The notes: generated from the letters alone by a model not told the origin. Shown: positions 35,915 through 45,186, counted from the stretch's first letter. The stretch: 64,000 nt of DNA from CALOCY01 sp942491975 (GCA_942491975.1 CALOCY010000004.1:2728001-2792000), one strand, 5' to 3'. Numbers and translations are program-made.

Positions 35915-36525
35915 TGGTTTGTATTTGTTTTCTTTTTATAATATGTTATTCCGGGTGGCGTACATATGGCATGCATGTGATACGCCAGCAGTTCTTCTGT
36001 TAGTTCATTCGAGAGGGCCTCCTCTTCGGAAAATATCTCAAATTCAGGGTTAATCGTAAGCAGCGTACGGCCTATGTACATGCGTGCGATGTAGTCGATG
36101 TTGAAATCAGCACGGTACAACCCCTGTTGCTGACCTTCGAGGATATTTTCTTTCACCGCCTGGTATATGTATTCGCGCTTACTGTTGTTTAGCTGCTCAT
36201 ACAACTGTGGATAAGTACGTTTCAGTTCGAAATAGACCGGATTGTTGTAAACCCGTGTGGTTGATGTGATCATCTCTTTTATGGCCAGAACTTTATCAAT
36301 GGCATTGGTTTCACCATCCATATAAATATTGAGGTCTATTTCAAAACGTTCAATATGATACCTGAGTGCTTTTTCTACTAATTCTTCTTTGTCTTTAAAG
36401 TGTCGGTAAATCGTTTTTTTTGATATTCCCAGTTCACGTGATATCTCATCAAGGGTAGTTGCTTTTATGCCATACCTGAAATAAAACTGACTGGCCTTTT
36501 CCAATATGTATGATGATTTGTCCAT
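35911..36525 (-). CDS. TetR/AcrR-family transcriptional regulator
   Basis: A 204-residue protein with an N-terminal TetR helix-turn-helix (about 10-56; TLDEISRELGISKKTIYRHF) and a helical ligand-binding C-terminus. It is the first gene of the efflux operon and overlaps tolC by 4 nt. It most likely represses its own operon until a toxic compound binds. A candidate operator is at 36543-36559. Confidence 0.92.
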   Translation of the reverse strand: MDKSSYILEKASQFYFRYGIKATTLDEISRELGISKKTIYRHFKDKEELVEKALRYHIERFEIDLNIYMDGETNAIDKVLAIKEMITSTTRVYNNPVYFELKRTYPQLYEQLNNSKREYIYQAVKENILEGQQQGLYRADFNIDYIARMYIGRTLLTINPEFEIFSEEEALSNELTEELLAYHMHAICTPPGITYYKKKTNTNQ

Positions 36526-36542
36526 TTTTACCCTTTCCTGAA

Positions 36543-36559
36543 GAAACTTTTTTCGTTTC
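36543..36559. promoter_or_regulatory. Possible TetR operator
   Basis: GAAAC and GTTTC form an inverted repeat with a 7-nt spacer 18 nt upstream of the tetR start. A further GTTTCC follows within ten bases. The position suits autorepression, but the motif is short. Confidence 0.3.
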
Positions 36560-36789
36560 CCCGGTTTCCTTTTGCAAATTTAAAAAAGATTTTCCCTTAT
36601 TTCGTTCAACCTTTAATTATAAAAACCGGCACAATATTATAGGTGTGGTTAAATTTTTCCGCCCCTCAATCGGTCAATGTCATGAAGTAATCCGGTAGTT
36701 AAACGAAAAAGGGGCTGAACCTTTTTTGAAAAAAGGTCGCCATTCACCGGTAATTTTCCGGCATTCACCGTAAACCGGTAGGGTTATTG

Positions 36790-37452
36790 TCACCCCAACA
36801 GGGCTTCAGCTATTTTTATGTCATCGGGATGGGTAAGTTTTATGTTTTCATAATTCCCTTCGGTAAGAGCTATTTCGTATCCTGCTGATTCGACCACCGA
36901 GGCGTCATCGGTAAACCAGGGCTGGTATTCCTGTTCATACGCTTTTTGTATGATTGAAGAGGTGAAGGCCTGGGGTGTCTGCACATTGACATAGGTGTCC
37001 CTGTCGACCGCTTTGTTTTTGTTTTCCTGCAGTTTTCGTAACGATTCTTTTACGGGCAGTACCGGGATCGCTGTTCCGTGCTTTTTTGCTGTTTCATAGC
37101 AACGATGAATGGTTTGGTGACTTACCAGCGGACGTACCCCGTCGTGTATTAATACCACACATTCATATTTAATTGCTGTTAACCCATTTTTTACCGAGTG
37201 AAAACGCGATTCGCCACCATTTACTACCGTATGTGGTACAGCAAACCCGTGCTGTTGTTTCAATTGTTCCCAGCGCCCTGTCTGTTTTTCGGGCAATACA
37301 ATTACCAGTTTAACCTCACTATCGTATGCACAGAATTTTTCAATGGTATGCATCAATACGGGCTTACCATTTATCAACAGAAATTGCTTGGGTGTGGATG
37401 CCCCCATTCTTTCTCCGCTTCCTCCGGCAACAATTATGGCACATTTTTTCAT
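36790..37452 (-). CDS. ispD: 2-C-methyl-D-erythritol 4-phosphate cytidylyltransferase
   Basis: A 220-residue nucleotidyltransferase of the non-mevalonate isoprenoid pathway. It has the CTP-binding IIVAGGSGERMG, PKQFLLINGKPVL, the IHDGVRPLVS region and the C-terminal TDDASVVESAGY and NIKLTHPDDI. It couples methylerythritol phosphate with CTP. The length is typical. It is a single-gene unit on the minus strand, divergent from the DUF2461 gene. Confidence 0.95.
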   Translation of the reverse strand: MKKCAIIVAGGSGERMGASTPKQFLLINGKPVLMHTIEKFCAYDSEVKLVIVLPEKQTGRWEQLKQQHGFAVPHTVVNGGESRFHSVKNGLTAIKYECVVLIHDGVRPLVSHQTIHRCYETAKKHGTAIPVLPVKESLRKLQENKNKAVDRDTYVNVQTPQAFTSSIIQKAYEQEYQPWFTDDASVVESAGYEIALTEGNYENIKLTHPDDIKIAEALLG

Positions 37453-37621
37453 GGTTGAAATCTAGATTATTAGACGTATAGATTTTTAGACAAAATCTTC
37501 TATTTTTTTACTAACTGTCTATAAATCTAGCGATCTATTTGTCTAATGGTCTAATCAAAAATAACACAGTCTGAACAAAAAGCGAAATTCTACCTTAACT
37601 TTATACGAATAAACAGATAAT

Positions 37622-38296
37622 ATGATGAAAGAGATTTATAGTTTTTTGAGCGATTTGCACGATAATAATAACAAAGCGTGGTTTGATAAAAACCGCGAAC
37701 GCTATCAGGATACCCGTAAAAAGTTCCTTGTTTTTACTGATATGCTGATCAATGAGGTTCGTCAGCTTGACGATGATATCCCTTTTTTGCAGGCCAAAGA
37801 TTGTATGTTCAGGATATTCCGGGATGTGCGGTTTTCGAAAGATAAAAGACCTTACAAATCAAATTATGGCAGTTTTATGGTAAAAGGAGGCCGGAAGAGC
37901 GGCAATGCCGGATACTATATTCATATTGAGCCCAACGGTGAGTCATTTGTAGGTGGCGGGGTTTATTGTCCCCCTTCTGATGTACTGCGTGCCATACGAA
38001 AGGAGATTTACGAAGCACCTGAAGATTTTATAACGCTGGTTGAGGCACCCGGTTTTAAAGCACATTACCCGAAACTTTTTGACGAGGATATGCTGAAGAG
38101 AGCCCCGAAAGGTTTCCCAAAAGATTTCGAGCATATCGGGCTGTTGAAGTACAAGCATTATGTGGTCGTTAAAAAAATCCCGGATGAAATATTGACGGGT
38201 GAAAATTTGTTGCAATATATTGTTGAGGCATTTGAGGCCATGTATGATTTCAATCGTTACATTAACCGGGCGATTGAGGCGCATAAAGAGGGGTAA
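37622..38296 (+). CDS. DUF2461 (TIGR02453) family protein
   Basis: A 224-residue cytoplasmic protein with the DUF2461 signatures NNNKAWFDKNRERYQ (near 16-30), FRIFRDVRFSKDKRPYK and GGGVYCPPSDVLRAIRKEI. The family is widespread in Bacteroidota and has no firmly established reaction. The gene follows ispD divergently and has its own upstream region. Confidence 0.9.
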   Translation: MMKEIYSFLSDLHDNNNKAWFDKNRERYQDTRKKFLVFTDMLINEVRQLDDDIPFLQAKDCMFRIFRDVRFSKDKRPYKSNYGSFMVKGGRKSGNAGYYIHIEPNGESFVGGGVYCPPSDVLRAIRKEIYEAPEDFITLVEAPGFKAHYPKLFDEDMLKRAPKGFPKDFEHIGLLKYKHYVVVKKIPDEILTGENLLQYIVEAFEAMYDFNRYINRAIEAHKEG

Positions 38297-38445
38297 AGTA
38301 TTTTAATTATTAGCTTCAGTTTGATTATAAAATATCTTTATCCAAAACACTTGTAAATCACAACAAATTACCAGATATCAGACAAATAGATTTTAAATTC
38401 TTAAAGTTTAAAATCGAATTTTCGTTACTTAACCTCACCCCAAAA

Positions 38446-38586
38446 GGGTGTCCCAAAAGTATAAAAAATAATTATTCAGTTACTTTGTGCCTTCTTTGTG
38501 AGACTTTGTTGTTCAATAATTTAAAAAGATAACCGCGAAGAACACCAAGTACACACAAAGAGCACGAAGACTTTTGATACAGCCTC
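38446..38586. mobile_element. Possible MITE or insertion-sequence remnant
   Basis: The left end GGGTGTCCCAAAAGT (38446-38460) and the complement of the right end GAGGCTGTATCAAAAGT (38570-38586) form imperfect terminal inverted repeats about 141 nt apart. The interior also folds back, with TTTGTGCCTTCTTTGTG opposite a strand reading CTTCGTGCTCTTTGTG. Ends of the form GGCTGT..CAAAAGT are seen on IS1182-like elements of Bacteroidota, from memory. There is no coding content. Confidence 0.4.
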
Positions 38587-38719
38587 ATGACAAAAGATAA
38601 TGCGTTGCCGGCTTTTCATTGTTTATCGATGAAAACAGGTTGCTTTTTCAATGAACCAACATGTAACTGCTTCTATTTTGATGTTTTACCGATTTTATCC
38701 CTTTCTTTACCGATAAGCA

Positions 38720-38750
38720 CATTTTTCGGGTTAGGTTGCAATTATCTTTG
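38720..38750 (+). promoter_or_regulatory. Bacteroidota-type promoter of the LiaF-like/LytTR operon
   Basis: A perfect -7 box TATCTTTG (38743-38750) has a TTTT at the -33 position 19 nt upstream. The first start codon of the operon is 55 nt after the box. Confidence 0.5.
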
Positions 38751-38804
38751 TAGTGTGAAAAAATATTTTCACGGTAATAAGATTAACCACAAAATTTTAA
38801 CGAT

Positions 38805-39533
38805 ATGAAAGAGTGTAGAGATTATAAATGTAGAAAGAAGCCATTTCTGGGTATTTTGCTGGTACTTATAGGATCGGTGTTGGTGTTGAAAGAGTTTGGG
38901 GTTATTCCCGGCCATGTAATCAGCTTCCTGTTGACATGGAAGATGTTGTTGGTGGCCATTGGTGTTGCCAGTTTTGTTGGTGGCAACCGTACCGGAGGGA
39001 TCATTCTCATGTTTATCGGGGCATTTTTTATTGTTCCCGATATTGTTGACATGCCTGAGCATCTTGAGCGGCTCCGTTGGCCTGTAGCGTTAATTTTGAT
39101 AGGGGGAGTTGTTTTAATCGGCCATGGCCGGTTCACAAAGCGCAGGCATAATTTTAAGAATTATGGAGGATATGATCAATTCGAAGATTTTGTGATTTTT
39201 GGCGGACGGGAACAGATGATTACTTCCGATAATTTCAACGGGGGAAAAGCCGCAGCCATTTTTGGCGGGCTGGAGTACGACCTGACCCGTTGCAGGCCTG
39301 CCCCTGAAGGAGCACTGATTGATGTATTTACCATGTTTGGCGGTGCATCATTTAATATTCCCCCCGACTGGGTGGTAAGAAATGAGATTACCACTATTTT
39401 CGGCGGATTTTCGGATGAGCGTTCCAAACACCCCAGCATTCAGCACGACCCGGGTAAAACACTGATTTTAAAAGGCATGTGTTTGTTTGGTGGGGGGTCT
39501 ATCGAGAGCAAAAATTACCCGGTTGGTAAATAG
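38805..39533 (+). CDS. LiaF-like / DUF5668 membrane protein
   Basis: A 242-residue protein with four hydrophobic helices in residues 15-105 (GILLVLIGSVLVLK and GGIILMFIGAFFIVP among them) and a cytoplasmic beta-helix-like C-terminus with repeated FGG turns (VIFGGRE, AIFGGLEYD, TMFGGASFN, TIFGGFSDE, CLFGGGS). This is the LiaF/DUF5668 'cell wall-active antibiotics response' layout. In Firmicutes LiaF restrains a kinase that senses envelope stress. Here the gene is 23 nt upstream of a LytS-type kinase, so an analogous modulator role is a reasonable inference. Confidence 0.85.
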   Translation: MKECRDYKCRKKPFLGILLVLIGSVLVLKEFGVIPGHVISFLLTWKMLLVAIGVASFVGGNRTGGIILMFIGAFFIVPDIVDMPEHLERLRWPVALILIGGVVLIGHGRFTKRRHNFKNYGGYDQFEDFVIFGGREQMITSDNFNGGKAAAIFGGLEYDLTRCRPAPEGALIDVFTMFGGASFNIPPDWVVRNEITTIFGGFSDERSKHPSIQHDPGKTLILKGMCLFGGGSIESKNYPVGK

Positions 39534-39556
39534 TAATAACGAACTGCTGTTAACGC

Positions 39557-40642
39557 ATGAACCATCCGCTATTTAGAAATAAAAGAATTGGGCTGTACTA
39601 CGCTTTGTTATTCCTTTTTACCACGGCAGCCCATTTTTTTATTATGATATATTATTATCGTTTCCCCGCCATTGATGCACTGCTTGATTCGCTGGTATTT
39701 TATCTGTTGTTTGGCATTTTCGGTGTAGGAATAGGTTTTATTGTACAGTATACCCAAAATGCAGAAAAATCTGCTTTTCAGATCATTACCTTTCACGCGT
39801 TATCAGGGATATTTATCGTATCGTTGTGGCTACACCTGAGTTATCATGTTGCCCGGCTGGTTATCCTCACTGACTGGTATCATGCAATTTTGGAAAAAAC
39901 GGTTGCCGGGCGGATGGTGGAAGGGTCGCTTACTTATACCCTGTTTGTGCTTTTTTATTACCTGGTGATCTATTATTACGATTTCAGGGATAAAATACAG
40001 CAGGAGGTCAAGTACGAAGCCCTCCTGAAAGAGGCAGAGCTGAAGGCATTGAAAACACAGATCAATCCCCATTTTCTGTTCAACAGCCTCAATTCTGTTT
40101 CCTCATTGACCATTACTGACCCGGGAAAGGCACAGGAGATGGTTATTAAACTGAGTTCTTTTTTGCGGTATTCGTTACAACACGATAAGAACAAAACAGT
40201 GCCCCTTTCCACTGAACTTGATAACATTAAACTGTACCTTGATATTGAGAAGGTCCGATTCGGGAAAAAGCTGGCCCCGGTATTTCAGGTTGAAGATGAC
40301 ATATGCAGGCAGGCCGAATTGCCCAATATGATCCTCCAGCCCATTTTTGAGAATGCCATTAAATACGGGGTATATGAAACAACCCGGCAGATTAATATTG
40401 TAACCCGTTGTTTTATCCGTAACAACAGCCTCCATGTGATCGTAAGTAACAATTACGATGCAGATACCATCAATCGGAAAGGAGAAGGCATCGGCCTGAG
40501 AAATATACAGACACGGTTGCAGTTGATTTATGGTTCAACTGATTACCTGAAAATTCGCAATGAAAATAATACGTTTACAGTAGAGCTAATTGTTCCACAA
40601 AATACCGACAGCGATGGAAAAGATCAGGACAATAATCATTGA
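39557..40642 (+). CDS. LytS/YehU-type sensor histidine kinase
   Basis: A 361-residue kinase with four hydrophobic segments in residues 11-145, then the His_kinase domain with His172 in INPHFLFNSLNS and a HATPase region with NMILQPIFENAIKYG and GEGIGLRNIQTRL. It is paralogous to the kinase at 8843. The following regulator gene begins inside its last 29 nt, so the pair is translationally coupled. The upstream LiaF-like gene suggests envelope sensing. Confidence 0.92.
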   Translation: MNHPLFRNKRIGLYYALLFLFTTAAHFFIMIYYYRFPAIDALLDSLVFYLLFGIFGVGIGFIVQYTQNAEKSAFQIITFHALSGIFIVSLWLHLSYHVARLVILTDWYHAILEKTVAGRMVEGSLTYTLFVLFYYLVIYYYDFRDKIQQEVKYEALLKEAELKALKTQINPHFLFNSLNSVSSLTITDPGKAQEMVIKLSSFLRYSLQHDKNKTVPLSTELDNIKLYLDIEKVRFGKKLAPVFQVEDDICRQAELPNMILQPIFENAIKYGVYETTRQINIVTRCFIRNNSLHVIVSNNYDADTINRKGEGIGLRNIQTRLQLIYGSTDYLKIRNENNTFTVELIVPQNTDSDGKDQDNNH

Positions 40643-41357
40643 GGATGAAGAACCCGGCCGGAACCTCCTAAAATCGTATCTGGCAGCTATTCCCCAGATT
40701 GAAGTTATTGCAGAGTGCGAAAACGGGTTTGAAGGGATTAAATCAATCAACGAACTGAAACCGGCATTGATCTTTCTGGATGTCCAGATGCCGAAGATCA
40801 CCGGTTTTGAGATGCTTGAATTGCTTGACCATCGGCCGGAAATTATTTTTACCACAGCTTATAACCAATATGCCATAAACGCTTTTGAATATTCGGCAGT
40901 CGATTACCTTTTGAAACCTTTCCCAAAGGATCGGTTGCTACAGGCTGTGGACAAGGTTATTGAACGGTTGGGCGACGATCAGCGGGAAGGATCTGTCACT
41001 AATCATATTGAGTTACCTGAAGATGAAAAATTAAACAGGATCGTTGTAAAAGACCGCAATAAGATACACATCATTCCGGTTGAAAACATACTTTATATCG
41101 AATCACAGGATGATTATGTAATGATTTATACTGCCGAAGGGCGTTTCCTGAAACAGATGACCATGAAGTATTTCGAGATACATCTTCCTGAACGGGAGTT
41201 TGTGCGGATTCACCGGTCATATATTATCAAAGTAGACCAGATTGCAGAGATTCAGCAATACGATAAAGAAGCACATATTGTTATCCTGAAGAATCAGGGA
41301 AAACTGAAAGTGAGTAAGTCGGGGTATAGAAAGCTGAAAGAGGTGTTAAATTTCTGA
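40614..41357 (+). CDS. LytTR-family response regulator
   Basis: A 247-residue protein with a receiver domain (EDEEPG, phosphoacceptor Asp56 in LIFLDVQMP, Thr in FTTAYNQY, Lys in YLLKPFP) and a C-terminal LytTR DNA-binding domain (about 140-247, with FVRIHRSYIIKV). The frame is open to 40590, but ATG 40614 begins the usual EKIRTIIIEDEE receiver start. It overlaps the kinase gene by 29 nt. It may also control the downstream small membrane protein. Confidence 0.93.
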   Translation: MEKIRTIIIEDEEPGRNLLKSYLAAIPQIEVIAECENGFEGIKSINELKPALIFLDVQMPKITGFEMLELLDHRPEIIFTTAYNQYAINAFEYSAVDYLLKPFPKDRLLQAVDKVIERLGDDQREGSVTNHIELPEDEKLNRIVVKDRNKIHIIPVENILYIESQDDYVMIYTAEGRFLKQMTMKYFEIHLPEREFVRIHRSYIIKVDQIAEIQQYDKEAHIVILKNQGKLKVSKSGYRKLKEVLNF

Positions 41358-41381
41358 TTTTCAAAGATCAAAACAAAGCAG

Positions 41382-41948
41382 ATGAAACATAGTATCCTCA
41401 TGCTTTTTATTATATTGTTTCCTGCTTTGGCATTTGCCCAGCAAGAGACAGGGCCGCAAATAAGTGAGTTTCTCTGGTTGGCATTCATTGTATTGCTGCC
41501 GTTTATATTGATTTTTCTGAACCGATTTTATGAAAGGCGAAAAAAACATCCCCCTTCCAAGGGAAAGAGGGTGTCATTTCGTGAACGGCTAAAGCCTAAA
41601 AAACTGGCCATCTCGATTGATAAAGATGTACTGTACAATCCCAATATCATTACCCTGAAAATTGAAAACCGGGGAAAAAGGGCAGTAGACATTGCCCCTC
41701 CCATAATGATTTTCCATAGTTACTTTTTTAAGCGGGTATTTCGTATAAAATCCGTAGATGGCAGGCAAATCTACCCGTTATTTCTTGCCCCGGGGGATGT
41801 TCACCGGCTGCCATTACCGTTAGATCCGTTTTTCAATCGCAATAAGAATCTGCGGTATTACGGTTTCATCCGGTTTAGTATTCAGGATGTAAACGGTAAA
41901 AAATTTCACCCGGTGCAAACCCGGCTCAACCGTTATTTGTTCTTTTAA
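41382..41948 (+). CDS. Membrane-anchored protein of unknown function
   Basis: A 188-residue protein with a signal-like N-terminus (MKHSILMLFIILFPALAFAQ), then a second hydrophobic helix (LWLAFIVLLPFILIFL, 32-47), a basic stretch (ERRKKHPPSKGKR) and a beta-rich domain (about 75-188) with LAISIDKDVLYNPNIITL. No family was recognised. It follows the LytTR regulator by 24 nt and precedes pullulanase by 2 nt, so it belongs to the same transcription unit. Confidence 0.65.
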   Translation: MKHSILMLFIILFPALAFAQQETGPQISEFLWLAFIVLLPFILIFLNRFYERRKKHPPSKGKRVSFRERLKPKKLAISIDKDVLYNPNIITLKIENRGKRAVDIAPPIMIFHSYFFKRVFRIKSVDGRQIYPLFLAPGDVHRLPLPLDPFFNRNKNLRYYGFIRFSIQDVNGKKFHPVQTRLNRYLFF

Positions 41949-41950
41949 TA

Positions 41951-43903
41951 ATGGAACCTAAAAATCAAACCCTTTCCGATCACTCTAAATACCCTGTTTA
42001 CAACGGAGGGACAGGTGTGTTTTGTGAGCCTGATTTTACCTATATCAGGTTGTGGGCACCGACTGCCGAAAAAGTTGTCCTTCATATTTATGAAAAGGGT
42101 GATGTGGATAACAAACCATTGATCACCCATCATCTGATTCCATCTGATTCGGGAACATGGACATTGAGTTTGGATGGGTGTTTGCACGGACTTTTCTATA
42201 CTATTCAGGCACAAATTGACGGGAAGAGGCTCAGCGAATGTCCCGATATTTATGCCAAAGCCGTTGGTGTAAACGGGAAACGCGGAATGTTTGTCAACCT
42301 GAAAGAGACTGATCCCCCCCAATGGAATAACGACCAACCCGTTGTATTCAAAGAACCTGTTGATGCTGTTCTTTACGAACTGCATGTGCGTGATTTTTCC
42401 ATTGCCCGGTCATCCGGCATCAGTAATAAAGGGAAATACCTTGCATTTACCGAAAATGGCACCCTTTCTTCTGACGGGAAGCCTACAGGTATTGGTCATT
42501 TGAAAGAGCTGGGGGTAACACATGTGCATCTTTTACCGGTATTTGACTTTTTCACCGTTGATGAGGCACTCCCGCAAAAAAAGCAGTATAACTGGGGCTA
42601 TGACCCCCTGAATTATAACGCTCCTGAAGGTTCTTATTCAACCAATGCGCATGATGGTTCCGTGAGGATCGCAGAGTTTAAAGCGATGGTTAAATCGCTT
42701 CACGATAACGGGTTGGGCGTAATCATGGATGTGGTTTACAATCACACCGGATTGACGGAAGGGTCATGGTTTAACCAGATTGTGCCCGGTTATTTTTACC
42801 GTTTCAATGAGGATGGAAGCTTTTCCGATGCCAGTGGTTGCGGTAATGAGATTGCCACAGAGCGCCCGATGGTCAGGAAATTTATTGTCGATTCGCTAAA
42901 GTATTGGGCAGAGGAGTACCACATTGACGGGTTTCGTTTTGACCTGATGGGCATATTTGATATTGATACTATGAATGCCATACGGTATGAGCTTGATAAA
43001 ATCAATCCGGATATTTTACTCTATGGCGAAGGCTGGAAAGCAGGCCCCAGTACATTACACAAACCTTTACGGGCAGTAAAACGGAATGCCTCACAGCTGG
43101 ATCGCATTGGTGCATTTAGCGACGATATGCGCGATGCATTGAAAGGGCATTGGGGACAACCCGACAGTAAAGGGTTTGTAAGCGGTCTTACCCTTCGTGA
43201 GGAGGCATTGAAGTTTGGCATTGCCGGGGCAGTGTACCACCCGCAAATCAATTACAATTTTGTTGAGTCTTCGGTTTTTGCATGGGCAAAAGATCCGGAG
43301 CAGTGTATCAACTACGTGTCGTGCCATGATAATTACACTCTTTACGACAAGCTCAAATTTTCGCTCCCCGATGCAACGGAAGAGGAGTTGCAGGAGCGGT
43401 TGATGCTTGCCGGGGCTATATTGCTGACATCACAGGGGATACCTTTTTTACATGCCGGGGTTGAGTTTATGCGTACCAAAGGGGGTAATCCCAATTCGTA
43501 CAAATCACCCGACACGGTCAATCAAATTGACTGGATGTTGAAGTCAAAAAATATCCGTGTTTTTAATTACTTCAGGAAACTCATTCATTTACGAAAAACC
43601 CACCCCGCTTTTCGAATGCCTTCGGGAGATATGATACGTGAAAAACTGCATTTTCTGAATGGTAGTTACCAACCCGGCACCGTTGCATACCTGCTGGGAG
43701 AACATGCCAATGCTGATAAGTGGCAATGGATTGCCGTACTGATGAATGGTACAGATGAGCCGGTAACATTATCAATTCCTGATAAAAAATGGCAGGTTAT
43801 TATTCAAAAAGAACAAATTGACGAAACCGGACTTGCCACACATACCGGAGATACCGTAACAGTACCTCCCATAACCCTGCTATTGCTTCAATCAACGAAA
43901 TAA
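41951..43903 (+). CDS. pulA: Type I pullulanase (GH13)
   Basis: A 650-residue cytoplasmic-looking enzyme (no signal peptide). It has a CBM48-type N-domain (about 20-115), the pullulanase signature YNWGYDP (213-219), VMDVVYNHT (258-266), the nucleophile Asp331 in GFRFDLMG, the acid Glu360 in LYGEGW and the HD pair in SCHDNYTLYDKL. It cleaves alpha-1,6 branches in glycogen or pullulan-derived dextrins. It starts 2 nt after the small membrane protein gene. Being intracellular, it is likely to act on stored glycogen or imported oligosaccharides. Confidence 0.93.
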   Translation: MEPKNQTLSDHSKYPVYNGGTGVFCEPDFTYIRLWAPTAEKVVLHIYEKGDVDNKPLITHHLIPSDSGTWTLSLDGCLHGLFYTIQAQIDGKRLSECPDIYAKAVGVNGKRGMFVNLKETDPPQWNNDQPVVFKEPVDAVLYELHVRDFSIARSSGISNKGKYLAFTENGTLSSDGKPTGIGHLKELGVTHVHLLPVFDFFTVDEALPQKKQYNWGYDPLNYNAPEGSYSTNAHDGSVRIAEFKAMVKSLHDNGLGVIMDVVYNHTGLTEGSWFNQIVPGYFYRFNEDGSFSDASGCGNEIATERPMVRKFIVDSLKYWAEEYHIDGFRFDLMGIFDIDTMNAIRYELDKINPDILLYGEGWKAGPSTLHKPLRAVKRNASQLDRIGAFSDDMRDALKGHWGQPDSKGFVSGLTLREEALKFGIAGAVYHPQINYNFVESSVFAWAKDPEQCINYVSCHDNYTLYDKLKFSLPDATEEELQERLMLAGAILLTSQGIPFLHAGVEFMRTKGGNPNSYKSPDTVNQIDWMLKSKNIRVFNYFRKLIHLRKTHPAFRMPSGDMIREKLHFLNGSYQPGTVAYLLGEHANADKWQWIAVLMNGTDEPVTLSIPDKKWQVIIQKEQIDETGLATHTGDTVTVPPITLLLLQSTK

Positions 43904-44017
43904 CGTGTTGACACTTAAATATTTCATTCCATTTTTTCACCATTTCAGGTAACATCAGGGCCGGTTTTTACGAATATTCATATAGAGTGTCTTTGATAAT
44001 GCTAAAAACCTGAAGCC

Positions 44018-45130
44018 ATGGAAGAAAAACTGATTACCATTGCCATACTGCCTTACTTCAGGGCCGAGCTTCTCAAAAACCGGCTTGAAGAAGAGGGTGT
44101 TGAATGCTACCTGAAAAGTATAAACCTGGTGCAAGGAGCTTTGGCATCAGGTATCAAGGTACGTATTCTGGAAAAGGATCTGAAAGATGCAATCTTTGTT
44201 ATGGAAGAGATGTTTGGTAAAGAGGCTCTCAAATCCGAAAAGAAGGAAGAGGATCAGGAAGACATTGTCTTTATTCCTATTGATTTTTCGGAATGCTCTA
44301 TGAAGGCTGCCCGCTTAGGTATTGATATGGCCAAAATGCTCAATGTCAAAGCCGTATTATTCCATTCGTTTATGAGTCCGTTCACCTATGCTATTCCATA
44401 CGGCGACCCGTTCATTTATGATTTCAATTTTATTAAAACGATGCAGGCACTTGAGGAGAACACCCAGGAAGATTTTGAAAAATTTATCCTCGGGCTGAAA
44501 GAGAAGGTGGGCGATGAGGATTGGGATGTTGTCGCACCTGAATACATCATAAAAGGAGGTGATGCCGAAGAAGATATTCTTTCCTATACTCAAAAACACC
44601 CGCCAAAAGTAATTGTAATGGGTACCCGCGGGATCAGCAAAAAGAAAGAAGACCTGCTGGGAAGTGTTACTGCCGAAGTAATCTCCAGGGCAAAAGTCCC
44701 GGTGTTGGCGATCCCTGAAGATGCCCCGTTTAAAAAGCTTTCCTGTATCTCTAAAATCCTTTATGCTACCAATTTCGACAACAAAGATTTTACAGCCATA
44801 GAAAAGCTGATGGGATTACTGATGCCATTCGATGTAAAGGTTTACTGTGCCCATGTTGGCCACAAGGCCGATCATTTCTGGGACGAAGCCAAACTGGAGG
44901 GTATGAAGAGCATGCTGGAGAAAAAATACGACGGCTGTAATTTCGAGTGTGCTTTTATCGAAAACGACGATACGCTTGAAGGTATTGAAGCGTTCATCCG
45001 TGAAGAAGAGATTGATGTCATTTCGCTTACCACCCACAAGCGCAGCATGATTTCACGGTTGTTTAACCCGGGCATTGCCCGAAAAATGGTGTTCCATACG
45101 CATGCACCGGTATTGATTTTTCATGCGTGA
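44018..45130 (+). CDS. Tandem universal stress protein with DUF2007-like N-domain
   Basis: A 370-residue protein in three parts. Residues 1-67 look like a DUF2007 'signal transducing' domain (ITIAILPYFRAELLKNRLEE, GIKVRILEKDL). Residues 85-235 form a UspA domain ending in the nucleotide-binding VMGTRGISKKKEDLLGSVTA. Residues 240-370 form a second, degenerate UspA domain. The ATP-binding GxxGx9GS(V/T) pattern is clear only in the first UspA unit. The role is probably stress-linked, but no partner is visible. The fusion with DUF2007 is unusual to my knowledge. Confidence 0.85.
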   Translation: MEEKLITIAILPYFRAELLKNRLEEEGVECYLKSINLVQGALASGIKVRILEKDLKDAIFVMEEMFGKEALKSEKKEEDQEDIVFIPIDFSECSMKAARLGIDMAKMLNVKAVLFHSFMSPFTYAIPYGDPFIYDFNFIKTMQALEENTQEDFEKFILGLKEKVGDEDWDVVAPEYIIKGGDAEEDILSYTQKHPPKVIVMGTRGISKKKEDLLGSVTAEVISRAKVPVLAIPEDAPFKKLSCISKILYATNFDNKDFTAIEKLMGLLMPFDVKVYCAHVGHKADHFWDEAKLEGMKSMLEKKYDGCNFECAFIENDDTLEGIEAFIREEEIDVISLTTHKRSMISRLFNPGIARKMVFHTHAPVLIFHA

Positions 45131-45138
45131 TAAGTAAT

Positions 45139-45174
45139 AAAGGATGACATCTCTCAAAAAAGATGTCATCCTTT
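45139..45174. terminator. Bidirectional hairpin terminator, AAAGGATG family
   Basis: A perfect 14-bp stem (AAAGGATGACATCT with AGATGTCATCCTTT) has the loop CTCAAAAA. It sits between the convergent stress-protein and hexosaminidase genes and closely resembles 10591-10627. Confidence 0.7.
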
Positions 45175-45186
45175 AGATTATTAAAG

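Larger units (their letters stand above)
38297..38804. other. Intergenic region with MITE-like remnant
   Basis: These 508 nt separate the DUF2461 gene from the LiaF-like gene. They hold the repeat-ended element at 38446-38586 and the promoter at 38720-38750. A frame of 73 codons at 38587 has an unlikely composition and was not accepted. Confidence 0.4.

Noticed and set aside
37453..37600. Runs of TTAGAC/GTCTAA before the DUF2461 gene that look like a short repeat array
   Set aside because: Units vary in length and orientation and there is no constant spacer, so it is neither CRISPR nor a defined repeat. Similar AT-rich text is common between Bacteroidota genes.
38587..38808. A plus-strand frame of 73 codons before the LiaF-like gene
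   Set aside because: It covers the promoter at 38720-38750, has an odd cysteine/phenylalanine-rich composition and overlaps the true start of the next gene.
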